Below are positions 45,835 through 53,683 of a stretch of 64,000 nucleotides of DNA, one piece after another. Source of the stretch: Terrimonas ferruginea DSM 30193. GTDB lineage: Bacteria; Bacteroidota; Bacteroidia; Chitinophagales; Chitinophagaceae. The position numbers and the translations under genes are program-made. The notes below the pieces were generated by a model. The model worked only from the letters and a program-made list of their open reading frames with translations, had not been told where the DNA came from and searched no databases. The stretch is taken from assembly GCF_000425585.1 (NCBI RefSeq), contig NZ_AUDS01000015.1, positions 124,001-188,000 on the forward strand, written 5' to 3'. Position 1 is the first letter of the stretch, and each line of letters begins with the position of its first letter.

Positions 45835-48465
45835 TTAAGAACCGGCAGCAGCTTCGGTCTTATTGCGTGCCGCACGGTTAAGCCGGATCCGGCGCGCCAT
45901 GCTCATAAACGTACCAAAGGCCGTAATCACGATCCCACCCCACAACACGCCGATAAAGGGGAACTTGTAAGCCTTCAGGGTGACATACTCCAGTACATTG
46001 TCGGACTCCCGTACGCCGATATTGGCTTTACCTCCATTTAAATCGTCCAGGCGCAATATCAATCCTTCCGCCATTACGGTGTCGGGCTCGGCGTAAGACG
46101 GCTTGTCAAACGGCTTCACCAGCAGCAGGTTTCTTTTGTAATCACCCTGGCGCGCAAAGGAGTGCACATGCAGGGTGGCCGTATAGGCACTGTCTTTCGG
46201 ACTCAGTTTGTCCAGCGGAATGTTATCAGCTCCTGCAAGGTCTTCCAGGATGATGTATCCTTTTGAATAAAAGATGGTATCGCCAACGGAACGAACATGG
46301 CTTACAAATTTAGACGTATCGGTATTTTTTCCGGGATCGGGCATGGAAGATACATATACGAATACGTCGTGGCTCAGGTAATGACGCGCATCCGGGCTGG
46401 ACATGAGCGCATTCTCTTTGTCATTGATAAAAGCATCCGGCCATAAGGTGAATTGTTCACCGGTTTCACGCTGACGGAAATCGATGCGGAAATAACGTTG
46501 CGTTGGTTTTTTGGGATGCAATGAGTCGCCGCGGTAAGTAACATCGTACTTACCCATTTTCATGGTCATGCCTTTGACAAGCGTCAGGTTTTCTCCGGGT
46601 TTCTGGTCGCTCTTTTCCCCAAAGGAAACCGCAATGCCGCTGGTATTATAAGAAAGCACTTCTTTTTTCGCGGAGGACAACAGAATGCCCAGCAATACCA
46701 GGCCAAAACCGAGGTGCGCCACAGAACCGCCGCTCAGGTTCAGTTTGCCGCGCATGCCGATCCAGATATAACCGGCGTTGGCGATGATGGCATAAACACT
46801 GGCGGCCACGGCCAGCCAGATCTCCATCTCGAAGCCTAACCCTTTTTGAGTATAGTTAACCTTGCCAAACGCCAGCACCAATGCCGAAGCAATAATGGAA
46901 AGAATAAGCGGCAGGGCCATTTTCTTCCAGAACATTTTCGTGGGTGTATTGCGATAGCGGAGGTATTGCGTTGCGCCTGTCAATAAGCCGATGATAACGG
47001 CTACCAGCACCTGTATCTGGTTATAACTGTATTCCACATCTTCCGGTGCGGCGGTATTGATGCCGAATAATTTATTGAAAACCGGCAGCGAGGTTTTAAA
47101 AATGATCACCATCGCCGAGAGGAAAAATACCAGCGAACCGATGAACATCCAAAATTCGCGCGAAGAACCTTCTTCCTCTTTTTTCACGGAAGGCACCTGC
47201 TGGAAAACAAAAACCATGAAAGTGATCACGCCGCCAAGCATCGCAATCAAAGGCAGCCAGCTAATGTTGAGGAAATAGCAGGCAAGTCCCAGTACCGCCG
47301 CCGAGAATAAGGTAATGATGCGTTTATTAAACGTATTGGCTGCCAGGATCGGCGCGAGCCATACAAATCCGTAAAGAAAAAGGAACAGTTGAACGTTCAT
47401 GCCCAGGTCAGTGAAGGCGTGAACAGATGATTCACCGAGAATGCCACTGCGCGTCAGGAACGTGGAGTAGAGCACAAAGATGAAGGTGAGGACGAGGAAC
47501 AGATAAGTTGAACGCAGCGAGTAGCCGCTGTGTTTGTAGATCAATAAAGTGTGAATGCCCGCGGCCAATATCAGCCATGGCACGAGCGAAGCGTTTTCTA
47601 CAGGGTCCCAGGCCCAGTAGCCGCCGAAATTGAGCGATTCGTAAGCCCACCAGGCGCCCATCATAATACCAACACCAAACACGGCGAGGGAGAAAAGCGC
47701 CCAGGGCAAAGCCTGGTTGATCCACTCGCTGATCCGGCGTGTCCACAAACCGGCCAATGCAAAAGCAAAGGGAATGAGGGTAGAGGCAAACCCAAGGAAC
47801 AGCACGGGTGGGTGGATCACCATCCATCTGTTTTGCAGCAAAGGGTTGAGACCATTACCGTCCACGATGTGCGACAGATAGTTGTTCATGATCGGACCGG
47901 AGAGGTCGCCATTAACACGGAAGTCTGGGTTATTGAGAAAGCCTTCGGTATCGCGCAGGAGGATGAACGGGTTGGTGCCGATCTTGCTGCCGAAGAAAAA
48001 GATACCAAGCACCATGGTCGCCAGCGCGAACTGCGCGCCGCTGATGATGGTCATGACGGAAGACTCCCAGGACTTCGCGGTTTTGATCACTACCAATCCC
48101 AGCAGGCAATGCCAGAATGACCAGAGCAGAAAACTACCTTCCTGTCCTTCCCAAAAGCAGGCGAGGAGGTATTTAAACTCCAGGGAGAGATTGCTGTGTT
48201 TCCAGGCGTAATAATATTCGAAACGGTGATTGTGAATAATGTAAAACAGGATGGCGAAAATGGAAATAACCGAAATGACTTCGGTGATAAAAGCTCCACG
48301 GGCGAGCGTGCGCCAGGGCGAAAAAGTGGTACCGGGATTCAGGCGTACCGTGCGCACGTCCATAAAATAGGCGATGGTCGCTACCAATGATGCTACGAGG
48401 GACAGAATAATAAAGAAATGACCTAGCTGTCCCGGAAGCAGGTACTCGCCAATGTATTTTTCCAT
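45835..48465 (-). CDS. ccmF: Cytochrome c biogenesis protein CcmF
   Basis: The 876-aa polytopic membrane protein has the haem-handling tryptophan-rich motif WWAYESLNFGGYWAWDPVEN around residues 268-287, flanked by conserved periplasmic histidines, and about fifteen hydrophobic segments. A large periplasmic domain precedes the last segment (about 600-840). CcmF attaches haem to apocytochromes c in system I, receiving it from CcmE, whose gene is immediately upstream (6 bp). It is longer than the E. coli protein (about 650 aa), mainly because of the C-terminal periplasmic part. Confidence 0.92.
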   Translation of the reverse strand: MEKYIGEYLLPGQLGHFFIILSLVASLVATIAYFMDVRTVRLNPGTTFSPWRTLARGAFITEVISVISIFAILFYIIHNHRFEYYYAWKHSNLSLEFKYLLACFWEGQEGSFLLWSFWHCLLGLVVIKTAKSWESSVMTIISGAQFALATMVLGIFFFGSKIGTNPFILLRDTEGFLNNPDFRVNGDLSGPIMNNYLSHIVDGNGLNPLLQNRWMVIHPPVLFLGFASTLIPFAFALAGLWTRRISEWINQALPWALFSLAVFGVGIMMGAWWAYESLNFGGYWAWDPVENASLVPWLILAAGIHTLLIYKHSGYSLRSTYLFLVLTFIFVLYSTFLTRSGILGESSVHAFTDLGMNVQLFLFLYGFVWLAPILAANTFNKRIITLFSAAVLGLACYFLNISWLPLIAMLGGVITFMVFVFQQVPSVKKEEEGSSREFWMFIGSLVFFLSAMVIIFKTSLPVFNKLFGINTAAPEDVEYSYNQIQVLVAVIIGLLTGATQYLRYRNTPTKMFWKKMALPLILSIIASALVLAFGKVNYTQKGLGFEMEIWLAVAASVYAIIANAGYIWIGMRGKLNLSGGSVAHLGFGLVLLGILLSSAKKEVLSYNTSGIAVSFGEKSDQKPGENLTLVKGMTMKMGKYDVTYRGDSLHPKKPTQRYFRIDFRQRETGEQFTLWPDAFINDKENALMSSPDARHYLSHDVFVYVSSMPDPGKNTDTSKFVSHVRSVGDTIFYSKGYIILEDLAGADNIPLDKLSPKDSAYTATLHVHSFARQGDYKRNLLLVKPFDKPSYAEPDTVMAEGLILRLDDLNGGKANIGVRESDNVLEYVTLKAYKFPFIGVLWGGIVITAFGTFMSMARRIRLNRAARNKTEAAAGS

Positions 48466-48471
48466 GTCAAC

Positions 48472-48930
48472 TTATTTGGACAGTTCGCTGATCGTACGTG
48501 TGGAGGCGGGCTGCGCTCCGTTTGAACCGGCCTGGGTGGTTTGCGTATTGTTGCTACCCGCTTCTTCCTTGTATTTGGACGGGCATTTTGTTTGGATGTT
48601 GCTGCACTCGAAAACGCCGTTTACATACTTACCTTTCATAACCAGCCGGGGGGCCTGTTCAAAGTTTTCGGGCTTGGGGTTGTTGTAAATGACTTTTACT
48701 TTTTCACCGAGGGTATCGATAGCGGTAAAGCTCAGGAAGTTGGGGTTGTTGATGGCATCGTACTGGAGAGGCGAACCTTTGTCCCAACTGGCCATCAGGT
48801 GCACGAACTTACCGGGTTTGGATCTGGCAGTGGCTACGGTATCGTAGGTAGAGGTGGCCTGGAGGAAGCTAACCAAAACGGCAACTGCTGCGGCAATTGC
48901 GACAAGCAAAATAATGTGGATCTTTTTCAT
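48472..48930 (-). CDS. ccmE: Cytochrome c maturation haem chaperone CcmE (CxxxY type)
   Basis: The 152-aa protein has an N-terminal membrane anchor (about 5-25) and a beta-barrel OB-fold periplasmic domain. In the haem-binding loop, E. coli CcmE has HxxxY. Here the aligned segment reads TKCPSKY, so Cys116 replaces the histidine and Tyr120 is kept: the CxxxY form known from some archaea and Deltaproteobacteria. A Gln/Thr/Ser-rich tail of about 30 residues follows. It is translationally close to ccmF. A second Cys (109) lies nearby. Confidence 0.88.
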   Translation of the reverse strand: MKKIHIILLVAIAAAVAVLVSFLQATSTYDTVATARSKPGKFVHLMASWDKGSPLQYDAINNPNFLSFTAIDTLGEKVKVIYNNPKPENFEQAPRLVMKGKYVNGVFECSNIQTKCPSKYKEEAGSNNTQTTQAGSNGAQPASTRTISELSK

Positions 48931-48956
48931 GCGCCCCTTTTCTATTAAATGTGCGG

Positions 48957-48964
48957 CAAAATTA
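48957..48964 (-). promoter_or_regulatory. -7 element for ccmE-ccmF
   Basis: On the minus strand TAatTTTG lies 27 nt before ccmE. The -33 region is unclear. Confidence 0.4.
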
Positions 48965-49035
48965 CGTCAAAAATTGGTCATATACCGCCTCCTTAACAAG
49001 CTGTGGATGCTTTTGTTGGGAAAAAGACAAAATAA

Positions 49036-49064
49036 ATCCCGGCAGAAGGGCTGCCGGGATTTTT
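49036..49064 (-). terminator. Terminator after the small lipoprotein gene
   Basis: A perfect 10-bp stem ATCCCGGCAG/CTGCCGGGAT with a 5-nt loop has T-rich flanks on both strands. It lies 30 nt beyond the stop of the minus-strand gene at 49094. Confidence 0.75.
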
Positions 49065-49093
49065 GGGAAGCGATTATACTGATTCTTGATAAG

Positions 49094-49393
49094 TCATCGT
49101 GCATGTTGCCAGCAATATCCGCCCGCGCGGGGACTTCGCTTGCACCTGGTTTTTTTCCTGGTAATCGCCAGGCAGGTAGTATTATTCGCTGCCGTTTTAG
49201 TACTGGTTGTTCTTTTGTTTTGATTGCCTTTACACAGTGTATCTGCAGTGCATTTTCCAAAATGGCTTGAAATGGTGTCCGTGTCTGCATCAATCTCTTT
49301 GATGCGCCCGGACCCCGGACGTTCCAGGCAACCCGCAATAAACAATAGGCAAAACAAGAACATGCCTGGAACTGCCGGTTTCAAAATTTTCAT
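49094..49393 (-). CDS. Small lipoprotein with a C-terminal Cys/His motif
   Basis: The 99-aa protein has a lipoprotein signal peptide (lipobox FIAGC near residue 22). The C-terminal 24 residues follow the pattern C-x-A-x-T-x-K-x-x-x-C-x-R-x(8)-C-x(2)-H, a small zinc-finger-like motif found at the end of many Bacteroidota proteins (DUF5763-like). An ATG 10 codons upstream exists, but MKILKPAVPG gives a proper signal peptide. The opposite strand and the other frames are also open, so coding is supported mainly by the lipobox and motif. Function unknown. Confidence 0.68.
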   Translation of the reverse strand: MKILKPAVPGMFLFCLLFIAGCLERPGSGRIKEIDADTDTISSHFGKCTADTLCKGNQNKRTTSTKTAANNTTCLAITRKKTRCKRSPRAGGYCWQHAR

Positions 49394-49579
49394 TGAAGAG
49401 GTTTGCTTTAAAAATAAGCACATACACTATTTTTGAAAAGACCCCTGCCTGCCGTAAAAACTGCGTGTGCAGGCGAAGACAGCCTTAAATCCGCTACTGA
49501 CAATACTTATGAGAAAATGAGGGTCTGTCCGCGGATCGCTTTCGACAACGAAAGAAGGGGAATTTTCCCCGTCACCCCT

Positions 49580-49587
49580 TATCTTTG
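49580..49587 (+). promoter_or_regulatory. -7 element for the acyl-CoA dehydrogenase gene
   Basis: TAtcTTTG lies 23 nt before the ATG. About 10 nt upstream is a GGGGAA-TT-TTCCCC palindrome (49557-49570) overlapping the expected -33 region, a possible operator. Confidence 0.55.
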
Positions 49588-49610
49588 ACCCCTAACAAAC
49601 AACCGATTGT

Positions 49611-50771
49611 ATGCAATTTGAACTGACCGAAGAGCAACGCATGATCCAACAGGCTGCCCGTGATTTCGCCCGCCAGGAATGCCTTCCGGGTGTGATCGAA
49701 AGAGACGAGAAACAGCTTTTCCCCCGCGAACAATTGAGCAAACTCGCCGACCTCGGATTCCTGGGAATGATGGTCGAGGAAAAATATGGTGGGGCCGGTC
49801 TGGATACGGTCAGTTACGTCCTGGCCATGGAAGAAATTTCCAAAATCGATGCAAGCGTGAGCGTGGCCATGAGCGTCAACAACAGCCTGGTTTGTTACGG
49901 CCTGCAGCAATACGGATCGGAAGAACAGAAACAGCAATACCTCGTTCCCCTGGCCCAGGGCAAGAAGGACGGTGAATTATATATTGGCGCATTCATGCTC
50001 AGTGAACCTGAAGCAGGCAGCGATGCCACCAGCCAGCGTACAACGGCTGAAGACATGGGCGATCACTATCTGCTGAATGGCACCAAAAACTGGATCACCA
50101 ACGGCGGCTCGGCTTCCGTATACCTGGTTATTGCGCAAACGGATGCCAGCAAAGGATCAAAAGGCATCAACGTGCTCATCGTTGAAAAAAACTGGCCCGG
50201 GGTAACCGTTGCCGCCAAAGAAAACAAACTCGGTATCCGCGGAAGCGATACCCATACCGTGATGTTCACGGACGTAAAAGTGCCGAAAGAAAACCGTATC
50301 GGTGACGATGGATTCGGATTCACTTTTGCGATGAAGACATTGGCCGGTGGCCGCATCGGCATTGCTTCGCAGGCACTCGGCATTGCCAGTGGCGCTTACG
50401 AACTTGCACGCGAATATGCCAAAACCCGCAAAGCATTCGGCACTGAGATCATGAATCACCAGGCCATCGCATTCAAACTGGCAGATATGGCTACACGCAT
50501 CGAAGCGTCGCGTTTGCTTTGCCTGAAAGCTGCATGGGAAAAAGACGAGAAAATCGATTACACCCTGAGCTCGTCGATGGCCAAAGTATTTTCTTCCGAA
50601 ACGGCCATGTGGACGACCGTTGAAGCCGTACAGATTCATGGTGGTTATGGTTATGTAAAAGAATACCATGTGGAAAGGCTGATGCGTGATGCCAAGATCA
50701 CCCAGATTTATGAAGGCACCAGTGAAGTGCAGCGGATTGTTATCAGCCGTTCGATCCTCAAGGGGAAATGA
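49611..50771 (+). CDS. Acyl-CoA dehydrogenase
   Basis: The 386-aa flavoenzyme has the normal short-chain/butyryl-CoA dehydrogenase length. It has the FAD-binding signature FMLSEPEAGSDA (about 128-139), NGTKNWITNG (about 154-163), RKAFGTEIMNHQAIAFKLAD and the catalytic base Glu368 in QIYEGTSEVQR, the position used by SCAD/BCAD-type enzymes. It oxidises acyl-CoA in fatty acid or branched-chain amino acid breakdown. Electron-transfer flavoprotein genes are not in the window. It is transcribed alone or with yggS. Confidence 0.95.
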   Translation: MQFELTEEQRMIQQAARDFARQECLPGVIERDEKQLFPREQLSKLADLGFLGMMVEEKYGGAGLDTVSYVLAMEEISKIDASVSVAMSVNNSLVCYGLQQYGSEEQKQQYLVPLAQGKKDGELYIGAFMLSEPEAGSDATSQRTTAEDMGDHYLLNGTKNWITNGGSASVYLVIAQTDASKGSKGINVLIVEKNWPGVTVAAKENKLGIRGSDTHTVMFTDVKVPKENRIGDDGFGFTFAMKTLAGGRIGIASQALGIASGAYELAREYAKTRKAFGTEIMNHQAIAFKLADMATRIEASRLLCLKAAWEKDEKIDYTLSSSMAKVFSSETAMWTTVEAVQIHGGYGYVKEYHVERLMRDAKITQIYEGTSEVQRIVISRSILKGK

Positions 50772-50773
50772 GG

Positions 50774-50867
50774 TGTTAGGTAATAAGTATTAGGTATTAA
50801 GTAATAGGTAGTAACAATCCACCATTGACGATTCACGATTGACCATTCACTCTTTTTGAATTTTGAC
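50774..50867. repeat. Composite heptamer block (families B, A and E)
   Basis: Six family B units (50774-50815) begin 2 nt after the acyl-CoA dehydrogenase stop. Four family A units follow (50823-50850), then two family E units (TTTTGAA, TTTTGAC; 50854-50867). The last unit contains the TTG start codon of the next gene. Confidence 0.88.
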
Positions 50868-51525
50868 TTTAAATCTCGCACAATATCAACACCTCGCCGA
50901 AGAGCTCGCTCCGAAAAACGTAACCCTCGTGGCGGTGTCTAAAACCAAACCGGTTGAAGACATCAAAGTCCTCTATGATGCAGGCCAACGGGATTTCGGC
51001 GAAAATTATGTACAGGAACTGCTGGAGAAACAACCTGTGCTTCCCTCAGATATACGCTGGCATTTTATCGGTCATTTACAGCGGAATAAAGTGCGCTCCA
51101 TCGCGCCTTTTGTACACTTGATTCATGGTGTGGACAGTTACCGTCTTTTAAATGAAATTCATAAAGAAGCGCTCAGAGCGGGACGGCAGATTGATTGCCT
51201 GTTGCAAATGCATATTGCCAATGAAGAAACGAAATTTGGCCTGGACGCGGCTGAATTGGCAGCACTATGGGCACAAACAACAGCCCAGCCACTCACGGGA
51301 GTACGCATCAGGGGGATGATGGGCATGGCATCTTTTACCGATAACCTGGCCGTTGTAAGAGCGGAATTCCAGCATCTGCACAGTCTGTTTGTGCAATACC
51401 AATCCCTCGCCGGTTATGCGGCATTTGATACCCTTTCGATGGGGATGAGCGCTGATTTCAGAATTGCGGTAGAAAGCGGCAGCACACTGGTACGTGTAGG
51501 CAGCCTGCTGTTCGGCGCACGTTAA
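50863..51525 (+). CDS. YggS family pyridoxal-phosphate homeostasis protein
   Basis: The 220-aa PLP-binding protein has the alanine racemase-like barrel alone. The PLP lysine is Lys27 in VAVSKTKP. FGENYVQELLEK, WHFIGHLQRNK, the GMMGMA loop and LSMGMSADFRIAVESGSTLVRVG are all diagnostic. It keeps free PLP and amino acid pools in balance. The start is unusual: an in-frame stop lies at 50857-50859 and no ATG, GTG or CTG lies between it and the conserved region, leaving TTG at 50863 (or ATT), inside a heptamer repeat. The N-terminus is shorter than E. coli YggS. Confidence 0.9.
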   Translation: MTLNLAQYQHLAEELAPKNVTLVAVSKTKPVEDIKVLYDAGQRDFGENYVQELLEKQPVLPSDIRWHFIGHLQRNKVRSIAPFVHLIHGVDSYRLLNEIHKEALRAGRQIDCLLQMHIANEETKFGLDAAELAALWAQTTAQPLTGVRIRGMMGMASFTDNLAVVRAEFQHLHSLFVQYQSLAGYAAFDTLSMGMSADFRIAVESGSTLVRVGSLLFGAR

Positions 51526-51534
51526 TAACAACTA

Positions 51535-51687
51535 TTAACTGCCGCGCTGCGAACCTGTATTGGCTTGCTTGGAAACAAAACCAGAAGCGGGTTTCTGAAT
51601 AAATTTCGAACCCTGCGGACCTGAGCCTGCTTTCTTCTTATCGGCCTTCTTCTTATCCTTTCCTTTTTGCTGATTCAATAACGACAT
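51535..51687 (-). CDS. Small lysine-rich protein
   Basis: A 50-aa frame on the minus strand encodes MSLLNQQKGKDKKKADKKKA and then a Gly/Ser/Gln-rich tail ending SQRGS. It has 12 lysines, no hydrophobic segment and an ordered composition unlike random sequence. It converges on yggS with a 9-bp gap and is divergent from the small membrane protein genes. A nucleic-acid or ribosome binding role would fit the charge but is a guess. No strong -7 box was found upstream. Confidence 0.55.
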   Translation of the reverse strand: MSLLNQQKGKDKKKADKKKAGSGPQGSKFIQKPASGFVSKQANTGSQRGS

Positions 51688-51764
51688 AACGACTGTTTGT
51701 CTCTAAAATTAAGAAAGAGACGACAAGCGGTAAAATATTTTTATTATTTTACTTTCAGAAAATA

Positions 51765-51794
51765 TTGAAAACATAGAATTGTTGATTAGTTTTG
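51765..51794 (+). promoter_or_regulatory. Promoter of the paired small membrane proteins
   Basis: TTG at 51765-51767 and TAgtTTTG at 51787-51794 are separated by 19 nt, a full consensus match, 15 nt before the ATG. Confidence 0.75.
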
Positions 51795-51809
51795 TGCAAC
51801 AATTCGCTT

Positions 51810-52163
51810 ATGAACACGCTTACCTACCTGCTGTATCTGTTGATAACCGGTGCGGTTACGATCAGGGCCGGTTGGTTGTTTTATCACCACGGCCGCCTTT
51901 ACATCCTCCGGTTGTTACATGGCGATGAATCACTCACAAATTTCATCAACAAGGCATTACTCACCGGTTATTACCTGTTGAACCTTGGTCATCTTGCCCT
52001 GACCTTACGTAGCTGGCCGGCCATTCATACGGTACCACAGATGATCGGCTATATCGCTTTCAGAAGCGGTGGTATTTTTCTTCTGCTCGGCATCATACAT
52101 TTTTTGAATATGGGCGCGATCTACCTGATCGGCCTTCGTAAACAATCTATTTCTTCAACCTAA
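51810..52163 (+). CDS. Small integral membrane protein, first of a paralogous pair
   Basis: The 117-aa protein has three predicted membrane segments (about 4-25, 50-65, 85-110). The central segment INKALLTGYYLLNLGHLALT matches the neighbour's ETGFYLLNMGFALWIL, and both contain F..N or FLN..IYL-type segments near the C-terminus, so they are paralogues. No known family is recognised. An in-frame start six codons upstream would overlap the -7 box, so ATG at 51810 is used. The next gene follows after 10 bp. Confidence 0.7.
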   Translation: MNTLTYLLYLLITGAVTIRAGWLFYHHGRLYILRLLHGDESLTNFINKALLTGYYLLNLGHLALTLRSWPAIHTVPQMIGYIAFRSGGIFLLLGIIHFLNMGAIYLIGLRKQSISST

Positions 52164-52173
52164 ATCTCCGGTT

Positions 52174-52572
52174 ATGGGACACTCTTTTCATGTTACCGCC
52201 TACCTCATCTATCTTCCCGTTGCTTTACTGCTCACCTGGTACGTGGCACGCACCCTTTTTCGCAACAGCCGTGTATTTATGCTCGATATTTTCAATGGCC
52301 GCGCAGATATTGCGCTTTCTACCAACCGGCTTTTTGAAACAGGGTTTTACCTGCTCAACATGGGCTTCGCTCTGTGGATTTTGCATATAAGGGGCGAAAT
52401 TCTTACCGGTAGGGAAATGACAGAAGTGCTCAGTTATAAACTTGGCGGCTTCAGCATTTACCTGGGCTGTATGCTGTTTCTCAATCTTTACATGTTCTTC
52501 CGTGGCCGCCGCATAGCCCGTCAACGCGCGCGCCTGCACGAAGCCGTAACGGTTATTAACGAAGAGAAATAA
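52174..52572 (+). CDS. Small integral membrane protein, second of a paralogous pair
   Basis: The 132-aa protein has three membrane segments (about 8-27, 52-70, 91-109) in the same layout as the gene before it, and a basic C-terminal tail (RGRRIARQRARLHEA) that should be cytoplasmic. The shared core GFYLLNMGFALWIL supports origin by tandem duplication. Function unknown; the two may form a heteromer. A strong terminator closes the operon. Confidence 0.7.
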   Translation: MGHSFHVTAYLIYLPVALLLTWYVARTLFRNSRVFMLDIFNGRADIALSTNRLFETGFYLLNMGFALWILHIRGEILTGREMTEVLSYKLGGFSIYLGCMLFLNLYMFFRGRRIARQRARLHEAVTVINEEK

Positions 52573-52595
52573 AAAAGGGCCATGGGCCCTTTTTT
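52571..52595 (+). terminator. Terminator of the small membrane protein operon
   Basis: An AAAAAAGGGC/GCCCTTTTTT stem with a 5-nt loop directly overlaps the TAA stop of the upstream gene; it is symmetric enough to work in both directions. Confidence 0.88.
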
Positions 52596-52598
52596 ATG

Positions 52599-52658
52599 AA
52601 TTTGATAATTTGAAGATTTGATAATTTGAAAATTAAAACCATTATCGTCAAATTTTCA
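52599..52658. repeat. Family D octamers in an inverted arrangement
   Basis: Four 8-bp units (AATTTGAT, AATTTGAA, GATTTGAT, AATTTGAA; 52599-52630) face two TCAAATT-type units (52648-52662). The TGA stop of the hydrolase gene (minus strand, 52656-52658) is inside a unit. Confidence 0.82.
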
Positions 52659-53489
52659 AATTGTTCCTAAAAAATCCTCAAGATCCTTATTCAATTCATC
52701 GCGATGGGTGATGAACAATCCATGCGGAGCGCCGGGATATACTTTATACACCGAACCGGATACAGCTTTCGCCGTTTGTTCACTCGTAATATCGTGCGGA
52801 ACAATCTTGTCGTCGTCACCATGAATGATTAACGTGGGTACTTTTATGGCGGATAGTTCACTGCGGAAATCCGTTGCAGAAAAGGAGCCGACGCAATCGA
52901 TAGTGGCCTTGGGAGATGCAGGCAAGGTCAATGAATGTGCCCAATCGAGCAGCGGCTGGCTCACCGGATGATGCAACAGGGTTTCCCCGAAAAAGTCTTT
53001 ACCAAATCCGGTCAGGAACGCCGGACGGTCGTCAATAATCTTTTCAATAAACCCATCAAATACCGATTGATCGATCCCTTCGGGATGATCGGCGGTTTTT
53101 AATAAGAATGGAATGATGGAAGAGATGAGTGCAATCTTTTTCACACGCGCCGCATTATGACGGCTGCAGTATCTTACCACTTCGCCTCCGCCCATCGAGA
53201 AGCCAACAAGCGTCACATCCTGCAGGTCCAGTGTGTCGAGCACCAGCTTCAGATCGTCTGCCAGATGATTATAGTCATAACCACTCCAGGGTTTGAAAGA
53301 TTGCCCGAAACCACGACGGTCATAGGCTATCACCCTGTATCCCTTGGCTGCAAAATGCAGTAACTGGTTTTCCCACATGCGATGGCTGGATGGCCAACCA
53401 TGTATAAAAACGACTGGTTTTCCTTCTCCCCAGTCTTCGTAATAAAGTTTTACGGGATCACGCCCGCCGGCAGATTCTATAAAAGGCAT
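52656..53489 (-). CDS. Alpha/beta hydrolase
   Basis: The 277-aa protein has a canonical alpha/beta hydrolase fold: oxyanion motif FIHGWPSSHRMW (about 28-39), YDRRGFGQS, nucleophile elbow GFSMGG (Ser about 97), acid in HGDDDKIVP and catalytic His in GAPHGLF. The motif set resembles non-haem chloroperoxidase-type esterases. The open frame extends 61 codons upstream (to 53672), but MPFIESAGGRDPVKLYYED at 53489 matches the family start. The substrate is unknown. It is divergent from sodC. Confidence 0.85.
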   Translation of the reverse strand: MPFIESAGGRDPVKLYYEDWGEGKPVVFIHGWPSSHRMWENQLLHFAAKGYRVIAYDRRGFGQSFKPWSGYDYNHLADDLKLVLDTLDLQDVTLVGFSMGGGEVVRYCSRHNAARVKKIALISSIIPFLLKTADHPEGIDQSVFDGFIEKIIDDRPAFLTGFGKDFFGETLLHHPVSQPLLDWAHSLTLPASPKATIDCVGSFSATDFRSELSAIKVPTLIIHGDDDKIVPHDITSEQTAKAVSGSVYKVYPGAPHGLFITHRDELNKDLEDFLGTI

Positions 53490-53683
53490 AAAGTATTGTT
53501 TGTGTTTAGGAAACAAATAACCTGCCACCGGGCAGTTGTAACCGGTGCCTGTGGTTACTATACCTCCCGTGTAGTAGTTATTGTGGGGATAAATCTTCCC
53601 AAATCCCCATCGGAATGCCTGTAACACAACAGGTATTGTTTTTGCAAGGTCTTTTCTGTCCTTTTTCAACAAATTCTAAAACC

